A stretch of 64,000 nt of DNA from Gnetum montanum (GCA_015680685.1 MNCI01023425.1:526003-590002), one strand, 5' to 3'. Counted from the first letter of the stretch, positions 1-12,200 are shown. Translations and numbers: made by a program. The notes: generated by a model not told the origin, from the letters alone.

Positions 1-2481
1 AAGCTATTCTGGTACTATCAAAATACCAAATATTTTTTGAACCCTCTTGACTATTGAATCGTTCAACGGCTTGACTACATGCAGAGGCTCTCTTACAACA
101 ATCTCAATAGTGGTTCTTATACATTGCACAATAATAAAATTCACTATTAAAATGCTCTTAAGGATTTCAAACACAAGCTCTTCTATGGAAAAATTTTAAT
201 AGAAATTTTCTATCATGCAACAAGAACAATAAGAGCAATCTAAAAATCCCAAAATTACTTGCCAAGCATGATACTATCTAAACCACTAGCTAAACAATTT
301 AAACAAAACAAAAAAGTAAGCATAACTCACAGAACTATGAAAAAGAGGCTGAAATGTTATCTTTAACAAGTCATCTTACAAGCAATCTTTCACAATGTCT
401 TCTTTACAAATGCTTTTCCCTCCAATCACTGAGACACAGAGCAAGACCCCCCTCCCTTCCTACCCTTGAAGCCCTTTTATAGTAACCTCAAGGTAGTTAC
501 AATCATCATGAGAAGGTGAGGTAAGTTACAAACATTATGGGTGGTTATAACCACCATAGAGATAAAAAAGCTGTAGTTGACAAGTGTCCCATTTAGTTGC
601 CAAGTGGCTCATTCAGTTGCCAAGTGGTCACCATGGAGATAAAAAAGTTGTAGTTGACAAGTGGCCTTTGTAGTGGTTATAACCACCATTTCAATTGAGA
701 GGCTACAATTGTCATGAAATTACAACATTTATAGGAAGTTTAAAATGAAGCCAAGTATCTAGTGGCTATATTCACCATAGGGTTAAATGTTTATAGGTGA
801 TGAATATCTTGTAGTTGCAACCACCATGTTCATAATTGACAAGTGTTTAATTCACATGGGACTTTGAACAGTTGTCCCATAACTTTCTCTCCTTTTTAAA
901 ATCATAAATTATTTTATTGTTATTTAAATCATAGTAGTAGAGATAGTAACTATGGAGTTGATGCATACATGGATGGGTTGATATATAAATATATATGTAT
1001 GTGTGTACAACTAAATGCATAAGTGGAGTTGCACTCTCACATTTTCAACACAAAGCAAGTGTCATGTCATGTGAAGCATTGCTTGACGTTATGTAGTTTG
1101 TGCTATCCTTGAGAATAGCGGCCACTTGTATTGATGATTTCATAGTTGTAGTGCTCGTCGTAGTCAAGGTTCAGCATGAAGGCACCATTTGTGAGCACGA
1201 CCAACGCTCGTATTAGCGTGCTTATGCTGGAAAACGTGTTAACTATGCATAATCCTAGGCTTGAATAAGTTGCCCAAAATTTGTTAGCAAAACGAAGTTA
1301 TGGCTTTTTCCACAACCTGATTGTAATTAATTTCTTCTCTTCCGCATGAATACACGTGACCCTACCATACACTCTTGCTTCATGTTGTAGTAAATGCTGA
1401 TATTGGTCAAGGTAAGTGCCTCATCCAAGTCTGCATTGTTCATGATTATGAGGGGAGTTTTCACTACCCAACTCCAGCGTTGCCAACTTCATGTAGCTCT
1501 TTGATCATCTTATTCTTGCAAGTTAAAAAACTAGAGCAAAGAAATGAGGAATTCTACCATTTGCTAGTGTGGTATTATTACTAAAACAACTGCAAATTCA
1601 TCCATGCTTTGGTAGTTGCAAATGCCAAGTCACTGGTGTCACCTAGATACACCAAAGCTCTGTTTTTAGTGATAGTTATTTATTATTAGAAGGATTGAAA
1701 CTTTGCTAAGCATCCCAGAAATTTCTGCACGAACTATATGCACCCTACACTAGTAGAGCTAAAGGTGTAATGGAAATGATTACAATCATCATTCCCAGCG
1801 AGACCTCCATGTGTGCTCTGCATTCACTAAATTTCTGGGACCAGATTCTTGCAAGAGGCCCTTGTCTACCATGATTTAAGATTTTTGTTAATGTAGTTAT
1901 GCACTACATTTTTCTTGGAGTTTACTTCTCTACCATGCCCTAGTGCTCTGTCAAATATGAGCTAGAAACCCTATTATGTTTTTGCCCTTTTATGAAAATA
2001 CTCCACTCTCTGTATACTATGGATTATTGAAGGAGATCTTCTTTTTCTTTTGTAGGTTCCAAGAGCAAATGAAAGTTGCGGTTTAGGATTCTAACCACTT
2101 GAAATCTTTGCCCCAGATTTACCTAGGGCTTCCTGTGTTTTTCTTTCTAAATTCATTTTATTCAATTTGTGAATTAGGAATAGTTGTTGTATGATTTGGC
2201 TGCTAATATTGGCCAAATTTTTATATATTCTTGATGCTTGTCTTGCTGTTTTTCTTCTAAAACTGTTGCTCATAACTTGTTCTTATTTTTTCGATTTTCA
2301 TTACTAATTCAAATGCAGAGTATATACAAAGTGTTTGACAAATTTCCTTTTTCTAGTGTCTCTACTTTTGCTATCAATAAACATTATTATGACGTCCAAT
2401 TCTCAATTATTATACTACAAAAACATTTAATCAATTTTATCATGCCAACCTGTTCCATGAAATGGCCAAAATGTGCCAACA
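1..2481 (-). repeat. E1 3' LTR (partial)
   Basis: This is a direct repeat of about 10010-12491. It ends in GTGCCAACA immediately before a polypurine tract, the expected end of a 3' LTR in a minus-strand element. The first ~730 bases of the LTR, by comparison with the copy at 9277, lie outside the window. It carries a cellulose synthase fragment (separate entry). The rest (about 1300-2400) shows no protein I can name on either strand. Confidence 0.88.
1060..1285 (-). pseudogene. Cellulose synthase (CesA-type) fragment inside the E1 3' LTR
   Basis: On the minus strand the LTR encodes a run ending VLTNGAFMLNLDYDEHY, preceded by a SISTLIRALV segment. CesA proteins have a near-identical block (MNALVRVSAVLTNG, then LN-DCDHY) around the second catalytic Asp motif. 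Here the DCD motif reads DYD and one codon is inserted before HY. A weak upstream match to the preceding PGFxHHKKAG region and a downstream nucleotide match to the KALREAMCFMMD region, after a ~50-bp insertion, extend the likeness to about 200 bases. The family is plasma-membrane glucan synthase, but this piece is far too short to act. The sense strand is the same as the element. A cellulose synthase-like protein is the alternative; VLTNG favours CesA. Confidence 0.65.
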
Positions 2482-2500
2482 TTTCTGCCCCCTTTAAAAG
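2482..2500 (-). other. E1 polypurine tract
   Basis: On the minus strand this reads CCTTTTAAAGGGGGCAGAAA directly before the LTR start TGTTGGCACA. Purine runs at this position prime plus-strand DNA synthesis in LTR retrotransposons. It fixes the LTR boundary at 2481/2482. Confidence 0.85.
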
Positions 2501-2690
2501 GCTTAAAGAAATTTATGCAAGCCCCATTTTAAAATAGAACTATACTTGAAGCTTTTACTGAACTTTTTATAGCTGAAAAGATAAATCTGTTTGGAGGAAA
2601 ATTCCCATCAAACATAAGATTTTTTGCTATAAAAACCTCATTCCTAAAAATACAAACAAACTGTACACTATCAAGTCTTTTATTTATGGA

Positions 2691-3440
2691 CTATTCTTGA
2701 GATGGAAAGAGAATGATGAGGGTTACTATAGTAGGAATCCTCATATCTCTAACCTTCTCATAAGCAATCTCTGAAGTGATGAATGTTGTTTTATTATTTT
2801 CTGGCTTACTGGAGCTTTCAACTTGATCTTCTTGAGCTTTTTCTTTAGCAATCCTCTCATCTTTTTTCTTAGATGAATTCTTATTTTCTTCCCAATTGAG
2901 TCTTTCATGTTCTTCTTGGGACACAAAGGCTTCTTCCCATGAATCTTCATTGATTGGTTCTTCCTCCCTTTCCTCTTTTTGGGTGCAATTTTGATACTAT
3001 CCGCAAACATTTGATTCTATTTCTAAACTTCCTATGAGGAATGAGAATTCTTCAGCCAACCAAGCCATGAAAGGACATTCTTTAGATGCTCCATGTGCTC
3101 TAGCTTTTAAGTAAGCCTTTAACATATGTTCTGGGCAACATCCCATCACATAAGGAATGAAAGGCTTCCTCATTATTCTCCAAAAATTCATCTTCTCTTT
3201 CAAATTAGCTCTCTTCTCACTTTCTCTACTCAACTTGAATTGGAAAATGAGGAAATCCTAGGCAACCCAATCCTTTTTCTATAGTAGCTAGAAATTTAAA
3301 ATTTCCTCCAAGAGTCTTCAACCAATTCTCCCTCTCTTTGCACATTCTAACCACTTGTCAAAATCTTCACTTAATTGAGACAACTTCCCACTAAGTGGTT
3401 GATTAATCACCTCTTCCACTTGTCACACTTGTAGGAATTA
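2691..3440 (-). pseudogene. E1 accessory ORF downstream of integrase
   Basis: This is a hydrophilic, Lys/Glu-rich protein of roughly 250 residues read through several stops, lying between integrase and the polypurine tract. It starts near a QVEEVINQPLSGKL segment, has a central block with KPFIPYVMGCCPEHMLKAY followed by WLAEEFSFL, and ends in a charged tail. I do not recognise a family, and no membrane segment or zinc knuckle is clear, so an envelope role is not supported. The same block recurs at the same place in E2 (near 36130-36190) and E6 (14880-14961, resuming at 26789), so it is a real component of this element family. Confidence 0.7.
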
Positions 3441-3640
3441 AATTATTAAACTATTTTCTAATTTAAATAAATTTATCATAAATATATTTATTATTATAAT
3501 ATACTATCTACTTATCTAACTATATACCAATAGCATAATTAAACATAATAATTAATACTATACTCTTAGTAATATTATATCTAATAGTATATACATATAT
3601 TACTTTGTGTAAGGATATCTTCAAGTTGTATGCAGTTGTC
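3441..3640. other. AT-rich spacer in E1
   Basis: This is a low-complexity AT-rich stretch (many TAATAT and ATTATT runs) between the integrase C-terminus and the accessory ORF. No coding signal is visible. Confidence 0.6.
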
Positions 3641-4890
3641 CAAAATAATATTTTATATGCAAAACATTATATGGAAATTACAATTCCATGTCATCCAAAG
3701 TTGATAATTTGTAAGTATCCCTTGACAATTGCTTTGTAATTTGAAATGGACCAATCCATGTCGGTGTAAACTTATTTGGTTTCCTCATATTCTAGAATAG
3801 GACAAGGTCCCCTATCTTGAAAATTCTTTTTAGAGCTTTCCTATCAAACCATCTTTTAACTTGAGAGGTATTCTGTAACAAATTATCCCTTACTTTATGT
3901 ACTTCAGCTTCTCTTTTAATAAGCAAAGTCATGAAACTTTTATCTTTATCAGTTTTTTCACTATTTCTTTGTACAGATTCAGAAGCAAGCTTACAATCTT
4001 ATTTGTAATTCTTGCTGGTAAATCATAAACTAAGTTACATGGTTATGTCCCAATAGCTCTCTTGAATCTAATTCAATCTGACCAGAACGCAGATTGTAGA
4101 TAATTGATCCAATTTCCTGGATTCCCATCCATCAATTTTTTGATATAAGTGATAAGCTTTTTATTGGTGGATTCTGCTAGGCCATTTCTTTGAGGATAAT
4201 AGTTTGATGAGCAAAATAAGAAAATAGATTTTTCTAATGCCCATTTGATAAACTCTTCAGATTTGAAGGTGGGTCCATTGTTAGACACTAACATTTCGGG
4301 TAGACCAAATCTACTTAGAATTTGGTCTTCTAAAAAATTAATCATATTTGATGCTAAACTTCCTCTTAGAGCCTTTGCTTTAGACCATTTAGTGAAATAA
4401 TCAGTAGCCGTGAGAATAAACTTGTATCCAGCTCTTAAAAGAGTAATTGTACGAATAAAATCCAAACCCCATTGCTGAAATGGTCTATCTGCAACTACTG
4501 GCTTTAGAGGGGCTCTAGCCTTTTTAATCTTGGGCCTATGAATTTGACATTTATAGAATTTTTGTATCTTTAAACTAATGTCTTGATACATGGAAGGCTA
4601 GTAATATCCATAGCAAAGTATATGTTGCATAGTCGACTTAAGGGATTCATAAAATAAATTCAAATGATCATGAAATTGTTCCAAAATGAAACTAATTTGA
4701 TCATTATGAACACATTCTAATAAAACCCCTTGACAATCCTTTTTATATAATATACCATCTTTAACAATGAATATTTGTACTCTTTTGAAGAAAGCTCTTT
4801 TTTGACTTGTAGTTAAATTATTTGGGATTATCCTTATATTAAGAAATTTGAGAATTTCATCATACCAATTCTCTTCATGGGTGTCTAGTA
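3640..4890 (-). pseudogene. E1 integrase
   Basis: Reading right to left there is a degraded HHCC zinc-binding region (FHDHLNLFYESL, later YGYY-stop-PSMYQD and YKCQIH with the first Cys lost), then the catalytic core, then a C-terminal chromatin or DNA-binding segment (KPNKFTPTWIGPFQI). In the core the first Asp is present (WGLDFI) and the Glu is present (NGLAEST), but the second Asp is replaced (VSNNGPTF instead of VSDNG). The stop in GYY-stop-P stands where families have Trp, consistent with TGG to TAG. Integrase inserts the cDNA into the host chromosome; this copy cannot. Confidence 0.92.
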
Positions 4891-5515
4891 TACATACTTC
4901 ACTTTCTCTAGTCATTAACTTGGCTAATCCCATTCTCTTAATTGTTTTGCATATTTCAAATGAAAATCTGAAACTTTGCAACTTTATAAGTCATTTTCCT
5001 TTTTTTAGTATAATCTCATTTTGGGCTAGGAATTTCTTGACTGCAGGTTTAGTTAGCATAATGTGGACTAATGAACTTTCCAAATAATATTTAAAATGTT
5101 GAAGTTCTTTGATGACTACAAATGCTTGTTTCTCTAAGTATGAATAATTTAATTCTGAACCTTTCAACTAATACCCAAAAAATCCAATTGGTTCATCTTG
5201 ACCTTCATCATCTTTTTGGGTTAAAATGATAGCGATAGAATCATTCGAAGCAAAAGAATATAACCAGAAATATTCTTTAAGCCTAGGCTTCACCAAATAT
5301 GGAGCCTCTTGTATAGCATTTTTAATTTTTGATAAAGCTTTCTCTGATTCTGGAGTTTTCTCTACTTGGACATCTTTTTTTAGCATATGCATCAAAGGTT
5401 TAGTAATTTCAGTAAACCCAGGGATGAACTTTTTCACAAAGTTTATCTTCCCAAAGAAAGATCTAAGAGATTTCTTACTTGTGGGATGCTCAATATTCTG
5501 TACTGCTAGATTCAA
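4891..5515 (-). pseudogene. E1 RT connection and gypsy-type RNase H
   Basis: The segment begins with the typical RT tail (QNIEHPTSKKSLRSFFGKIN, then FIPGFTEITKPL) and continues into the usual Ty3/gypsy RNase H (YSFASNDSIAIILTQ, then PIGFFGY, NYSYLEKQAF, HFKYYL). The Glu of EKQA is present. The Asp normally found in the TDH box is not: the strand reads MLTKPAVKKFL. The domain removes RNA from RNA-DNA hybrids in active elements. Since a second, better conserved RNase H lies upstream of RT, this one may have been under relaxed constraint before the element died; that is inference. Confidence 0.85.
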
Positions 5516-6130
5516 GAATTATCTATGGCAATTCTTTCTTCACATATCACATGGCCCAATAAGCTTCCAGATTTAACCTTGAAGATACACTTCTTAGGAT
5601 TCAATGAAATACCAAACTCACAGCATCTGTTGAAAACTTGCTGGAGATGATTAATATGATCTGCTTTTTTTCTTGAGAATATTGTAATATCATCCAAATA
5701 AACCATCATGAATTTTTCTAATAAATCCTTAAGTGCTAAATCCATTGCTCTTTGGAAAGTAGCTCCAGCATTTGACAATCCAAATGGCATTCTTTGGTAA
5801 GCGAAAGTTTCCCATTTGGTGATAAATGCAGTTTTGTATCTATCATTCTTATCTACCATGATTTGATTATAACTTGAGAAACCATCTAAGAAAGAATATA
5901 CTTGACAACCTAAGACTTTAATCAGCATCTCATCAATTCTTAGAATTGGATACTTATCTTTTTTTGAGGCATCATTCAGATTTCTAAAGTCTACACAAAG
6001 CCTTATATCACCATTTTTCTTTCTCACTGAAACAAGGTTAGCAAGCCATGTTGAATATCATACTAGATATATGATTCGTTCTTGTAACAACTTCTTGATT
6101 TCGACTTCCATAGCTGATTCAAATGACAGA
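5512..6130 (-). pseudogene. E1 reverse transcriptase
   Basis: Clear Ty3/gypsy RT: WLANLVSVRKKNGDIRLCVDF, then FRNLN, SFLDGFSSYNQI, MPFGLSNAGATFQRAM and the catalytic VYLDDITIFSRKK box, all in order. YLDD is intact and about 170 residues are open from 6027 to 5512. A frame change at about 5515 leads into the RNase H. The likely polymerase entry is just left of 6130, where a stop and a frame change separate it from the upstream linker. It is the best preserved piece of the element. Confidence 0.95.
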
Positions 6131-6640
6131 TTAAATTTCCTTTGTTTTTGCTTGACTATTTTACAACCTTCTATTAAACAATTTTTATGTGTCATCACAT
6201 CTGGTCTAAAAGCTTTAAGATCATCATAAGACCTAGCAAAATTGTCCAAACTATTTCCTAAACATGTTAACAAGTTTTTCTTGAAACTCGAATCTTTTCT
6301 GTTTGTAACATTCAACATCTTTGGCATCCTGTCTAATCCTAAATTCAGTACCTTGAAAGCTTGACTATCTAGGTTTTGTATATCCTTTCCAGTAAGTAAA
6401 TTTTTCTTGAACTCATGTTCAAAGTTAATCATCCTTTTTAGAATAAAATTAGCTTTGGAGTTTGATGACGTTTTAGGTATCACTTGACTCTCAAATTCTT
6501 GTTTCTTTTTCATAAATCTTAGTACTTTATCATCATCTTCAAATACTTGTAAATTTCTTATATTATCAAGTACTAATGGCTGATGTTCTTCTTCAATCAT
6601 TACATCTTTGTAACTTTCTATTATTTGCATATCCAATGCT
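6058..6640 (-). pseudogene. E1 linker between the upstream RNase H and RT
   Basis: A 222-residue open stretch (6726-6058) begins in the RNase H tail and continues into a charged linker (VLDNIRNLQVFEDDDKVLRFMKKK region) before the RT N-terminus. The same linker is seen in E2 (39120-39330, with FDNIEHFQFFEDDQQILIFLK). No domain is recognised in it. The conserved spacing in two copies shows that the RNase H-linker-RT order is ancestral to this family and not a local rearrangement. Confidence 0.75.
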
Positions 6641-7060
6641 GAAGTTGCCTTTGCCAAATCATCTGCTATAAGATTCTCTTCTCTATTTATATGCTCTATT
6701 CGACAATGTTGAAACTGATCTAACATCTTACAAGAAAGTTGCTTATAAGGTCTTAAGAATGAACTCTTTACTATATAGTCACCCTTTACTTGTTCACAAA
6801 CTAATATTTAGTCTCCTTTTATAGTGATTACTCTGATCTTTTTGTCTAGAGCTATTCTTATACCAATACATAAAGCTTCATACTCATCTTTGTTATTAGT
6901 ACAAGAGAAAGATAGATGAATTGCTTTGAGAATTTTAGGTGAGTCATTCCTGAATATAACTATACCGACTCCTGCACCTTTTGAATTACATGAACAATCA
7001 AAGTATAACTCCCATTTATCCTCATTCTTTGAGTGTTCTTTTTCAAAACTATAATTTTCT
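6640..7060 (-). pseudogene. E1 additional (archaeal-type) RNase H upstream of RT
   Basis: Minus-strand translation gives WELYFDCSCNSKGAGVGIVI, then NNKDEYEALCIGI, IKGD-stop-ILVCEQV, VKSSFLRPY and IEHINREENLIADDLAKA. These are the blocks of the extra RNase H known from Tat-lineage gypsy elements. All four acidic positions are present: FD, DEYEAL, KGD and IADDL. The single stop (TAA after KGD) stands where E2 has Ser. In the Tat elements I know best this domain follows the gypsy RNase H and precedes integrase; here it lies between protease and RT. The order is shared by E2. Confidence 0.88.
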
Positions 7061-7713
7061 TAGAGTGTACAAAGTTTTTTTTCAACACCTCCTTTTTCAA
7101 CCATTTTACTTTTTCCATTTGAATTAATGTTATCAATTATCAAAGGTTCACTATAGATGTATATTTGATTTGGTTCTCCTTTCCAAGGTAGCCACATGTG
7201 AGAATAATCTATTGATATGTAACCTAAGAAATTCTTGCTCCAACTTCTACTCAATAAGAGACTATGCGAATTTGATATATCTGCCACTTGAATAGTTACT
7301 CTACTTCTAATGTGGGGTTCAGAAGCAATTTCCAATAGGACATTTGGTAATTGATCCACAATATTCACTCTACTTTTGTCCACTTGAACAATATTTTTAT
7401 TTGATTTTTAGAAATCAAACCCAAATTTATTACATATAGACAATGGCATTATAATAGACATAGCTCTAGAACCAATCAAACAATTGTGTAAGTATTCATC
7501 CTTTAATTTCATTGTCAAAAGGAAAGGAGGAGCTTCCTTATCAGGAATACAATCATACGAGGTCTTTAATTTCTCATCATTATTAGACACATAACTTAAC
7601 TCTGATTCTCTAACTCTCCTTTTACCTTTAATGAACTTGAAAGCCTTTCTTTGATGATCTTCTATTTGAAGCAACTGATAAAAGCTAATAATGGCCTTGA
7701 AATTGGTCTTCAA
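7060..7713 (-). pseudogene. E1 aspartic protease and Tat-type linker
   Basis: The protease region reads PPFLLTMKLKDEYLHNCLIG, then SRAMSIIMPLSICNKFGFDF. Families of this type have IDxGA at the active site; here IGSRA lacks the catalytic Asp. After a frame change come VDKSRVNIVDQ, LLLSRSWSKNFLGYISIDYS and MWLPWKGEPNQIYI, a segment that in Tat elements joins protease to the next domain. Protease cuts Gag-Pol in the virus-like particle. The related position in E2 (FINLEATLALML) also lacks the Asp. Confidence 0.8.
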
Positions 7714-9150
7714 TCAAATCATAGTCTCCATCACCAATAAAGCTTGGTTTCTTTATCCATTTATTAAAAGACTGATTTGGAGTGCTTTGCTCTACTTGAT
7801 TGTCTTTACCTTTATTCTTATCTCTTCTATTTGGCTCAAAATCTTTTCTCTTGATAGATGGATTAGTAATAACATTTGGGGGTCTAGAAGTAGTTAATCT
7901 TTCTTTTGATTAGAGACTATATCCATTTTCCTCATTATTATTACATTCTTCGTCTGAAGACATATCTTCTTCAGAACTTGATAGAGAAGAAGTATTGCTA
8001 GATCCATTGCTAGAAGATTTACTTACATAATGAACACTAGATAGCTCATTATCATATTCAATATCAAGAAAGTTGAATAAAATTAGGTCACTTTCATCCT
8101 CATCTTCTACTAACTTAGTGTCTTGATGTTTATGCTTTCTATTTTTCCTTTCTTCCTTGATATTAACTCTTGCCACAGCTTTTTCAAGCTTCACTATTTT
8201 GTTAGACATGTCTCTCATTAATTGTCCATTTTCAGATTCTACTCTTTCATGTTCTTGCTCTATCTTAACATGCAATGGACCTGGTAAATCTTTAAATTGA
8301 GCAAAATCTTGTGTAGGACTCATAACTCTTTCAACTCTTTTTTAAATTATAATATTTTTTTCAAGATTCAAGTTCAATTATTTTTCTAACTATATAGCTT
8401 CACTAAAGTAGTCATTTAGTGTAGTTAAGTTTGGAGTTCTCCTTTACCAAATTGAAATGTTGCCTTAAGATAAGTTTCTTTAAGCATTTCTTCTGATGGT
8501 CTATATTGTCTTTGAAAGAGTCCACAAATTCATTGAAACTTGATGTTAAAATCTCTAATTGACTCTTTAACTCCTTGCTTAGCTTGTATCAACCCATAGT
8601 ATAGTTGTTATTGATCTAATTGATTATCAAACTGGGCCAAGAAAAGATTCTTCATGTCATCCCAACTTGTAATACTATTACTTGATAAATTTGAATACCA
8701 AATCTAAGCCATATCCTTTAAATTTGATATAAACAACCTACAAGCTTGATCTTGACGTTGAATATTTGCATGACCTAAAGCTAACTCAAACATGTGAATA
8801 TATTCTTTAGCTAAGTAATCTTTTTCAGAAATGAAAGGCTCAGGAAAATATTTGTAAAATACCTTAGGAATATCATTGTAATTTTGAAATCCTAATGGTG
8901 TAACTCTTTGCCAAGGATTTTCCATCCTATTCCCTTCGATAGTTGAACTCTTAGACTTTCTAGATCTTCTCTTATAAATCGATAAACCAGATATAATGGG
9001 TGATCTTCTTGATCTTCTAGTTTTCACTCCACCACTTGTTTCTAATTAAAAAACTTTCTTTTGTTCTTCTTCTAATGAATAATCAGTCTTAGAATCAAGA
9101 ATATCTTTTGAAACTTTTAAATTTTCCAAACTATCAATCTTCTTGGCCAT
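7714..9150 (-). pseudogene. E1 gag
   Basis: The start is set at the ATG at 9150 (MAKKIDSLENLKVSKDILD), closed by a TAA at 9046-9048. The frame continues after it with a basic region, then NPWQRVTPLGFQNYNDIPKV, YFPEPFISEKDYLAKEYI and, across a TGG-to-TAG stop, IWYSNLSSNSITSW, which looks like the capsid part of plant gypsy Gag. A charged, Ser-rich C-terminal part (7910-8323, with ENGQLMRDMSNKIVKLEKAV) is coiled-coil-like. I do not see a clear CCHC knuckle. Gag packages the RNA; it is broken here by several stops and frameshifts. Confidence 0.8.
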
Positions 9151-9276
9151 GAACTAAAAATAGTATTTAATTTCTTAAGCCTTTATAGTGACAAAGAATG
9201 GTTGATGTGCCTAAATTATAAGGCTTATGAACTTAGAGGCTAAATTTTCAATCCTCTTTCTAGCTCAAAAAAAAAC

Positions 9277-12200
9277 TGTTGGCGAACATTTGGGATGCGA
9301 CCGCCAACGAGTGTCCTTGAACAGGATTTAGGTGCTTGCTGGTCTCTGGCAACACCAAGGCCCAGATACCTCTAAGTAGAATCAGTAGTTAATGTGAGTA
9401 TGTGTGTGTGCTGTCGTGAAAAATGAAATGGTTGGGTTGTGTGTAAAATTGTAAATGACTTATCTTAAAGAGATTCAACCAACTTTGCAAAGTACTGTGA
9501 GTTGTCGAGAGTTCCTATTTTGTTCAATTTCATAGTCTATGCAGTCCTTATAATACCTACTTGTAACAAATAAATTTTTGCAAAGAAATTTAAGCACAAC
9601 TCTGTGAATCTACTTCTAATTTTCCCAAGAGAAAGAGATAGTTCCACAAGAAAACTAGAAATAGAGCGAGATTCAATGGAAATAGAAAGAAGAGAAAAAG
9701 AAAGAAAATTTGTGTAAAGATCTCAAATTTTTAAACAAGGTAAAATGACACGAGTAAACACTGAGCAATAAAGCTATCCCAAATTTAATAACTACGAATT
9801 GTTCAAACTTCAAAGGCTCAAATAAGCAATTTCTTCAAGACAATCCTACTATGCTATCCAAAAAAAAAAATTGCTACATAAACTATCATGTGCTAGACTC
9901 TATTTTGGCTAGATAATGGATGTCAATGACTGCATTCAACAAAACCTTCAAAAGACTTGAAAATTTATGATTGAAATACCACATAGATTCACTTTAAAGA
10001 TAAAAGAAGTTATTATGGTTCTATCATAATACCAAAGATTTTCTAAATCCTCTTGACTATTGAATCGTTCAACGACTTGACTACATGCAGAGGCTCTCTT
10101 ACAACAATCTCAATAGCAGTTCTTATACATTTCACAATAATAAAATTCACTACTAAAATGCTCTTAAGGCTTTCAAACACAAGCTCTTCTATGGAAAAAT
10201 TTTAATAGAAATTTTCTATCATGCAACAAGAACAATAAGAGCAGTCTAAAAATTCCAAAACTACTTGCCAAGCATGATACTATCTAAACCACTAGCTAAA
10301 AAATTTAAATAGAATAAAAAAATAAGCATAATTCATAGGACTATGACAAAGAGGCTGAAATGTTATCTTTAACAAGTCATCTTACAAGCAATCTTTCACA
10401 ATGTCTTCTTTACAAATGCTCTTCCTCCTAGCCATCGAGACCCAGAGCGAGACCCCCCTCCCTTCCTACCCTTGAAGCCCTTTTACAGTAACCTCAAGGT
10501 AGTTACAATCATCATGAGAAGGTGAGGTAAGTTACAAAAATTATGGGTGGTTATAACCACCATAGAGATAAAAAAGCTGCAGTTGACAAGTGTCCCATTT
10601 AGTTGCCAAGTGGCTCATTCAGTTGCCAAGTGGTCACCATGGAGATAAAAAAGTTGTAGTTGACAAGTGGCCTTCGTAGTGGTTATAACCACCATTTCAA
10701 TTGAGAGGCTATAATTGTCATGAAATTACAACATTTATAGGAAGTTTAAAATGAAGCCAAGTATCTAGTGGCTATATTCACCGTAGGGTTAAATGTTTAT
10801 AGGTGATGAATATCTTGTAGTTGCAACCACAATGATCATAATTGACAAGTGTTCAATTCACATGGGACTTTGAACAGTTGTCCCATAACTTTCTTTTCTT
10901 TTTTAAATCATAAAATATTTTATTGTTATTTAAATCATAGTAGTAGAGATAGTAACCATGGAGTTGATGCATACATGGATGTGTTGATATATAACTATAT
11001 ATATGTATGTGTGTACAACTAAATGCATAAGTGGAGTTGCACTCTCACATTTTCAACACAAAGCGAGTGTCATGTCATGTGAAGCATTGCTTGACGTTAT
11101 GTAGTTTGTGCTGTCCTTGAGAATAGCGGCCATATGTATGGATGATTTCATAGATTTAGTGGTCATCGTAGTCAAGGTTCAGCATGAAGGCACCATTTGT
11201 GAGCACTCCCAACGCTTGTACTAGCTTGCTCATGCTAGAAAACCTGTTAACTGTGCATAATCCTAGGCTTGAATAAGTTGCCCACAATTTGTTAGTGAAC
11301 CAAAGTTATGGCTTTTTCCACGACCTGATTGTAATTAATTTCTTCTCTTCCTCATGAATACATGTGACCCTACCATACACTCTTGCTTCATGTTGTAGTA
11401 AATGCCGATATTGGTCAAGTTAAGTGCTGCATCCAAGTCTGCATCATCCATGATTATGAGGGGACTTTTCACTACCCAACTCTAGCGTTGCCAACTTCAT
11501 GTAGCTTTTTGATCATTCTTGTGCTTGGAAGTTAAAAAAATACAACAAAGAAATGAAGAATTCTGCCATTTGCTAGTGTGGTATTTTTACTAGAACAATT
11601 ACAAATTCATCCTTGCTTTGGTAGTTGCAAATGTAGAGTCATTGGTGTCATCTAGATACACCAAAGCTCTATTTTTAGCGATAGTTATTCAGTATCAGAA
11701 GGTTTGAAACTCTGCTGAGAATCTCGGTAATTTCTGCACGAACTGTACATGCCCTACACCAGTGGAGCCAAAGGTGCAATGGAAATGATTACAACCATCA
11801 TTCTCGATGAGACCTCCATGTGTGCTCTACATTCACTAAATTTCTGGGACCAGATTCTTTGTAGGATGCCATTTTGTACCATAATTTAAGATTTCCATCA
11901 GTTGCGGTTACACACTACATTTTTCTTGGAGTTTATTTCTCTACCATGCCCTGGTGCTGTGTCAAATACGAGATAAAAACCCTATTGCGTTTTTTCCCTT
12001 TTATGCGAAGACTTCACTCTCTATATACTGCGAATTATTGAAGGAGATCTTTTTTTTCTTTTGTAGGTTCCAGGAGTAAATGATAATTGTGGTTTATGGT
12101 TCTAACCACCTGAAATCTTTACCCTAGATTTACCTAAGGCTTCATGTGTTTTTCTTTCTAAATTCATTTTATTCAATTTGTGAATCAGGGATAGCTGTTA

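Noticed and set aside
2691-3440. Envelope gene of a retrovirus-like element
   Set aside because: Right position, but the protein is highly charged with no signal peptide or membrane segment, so envelope is not supported.
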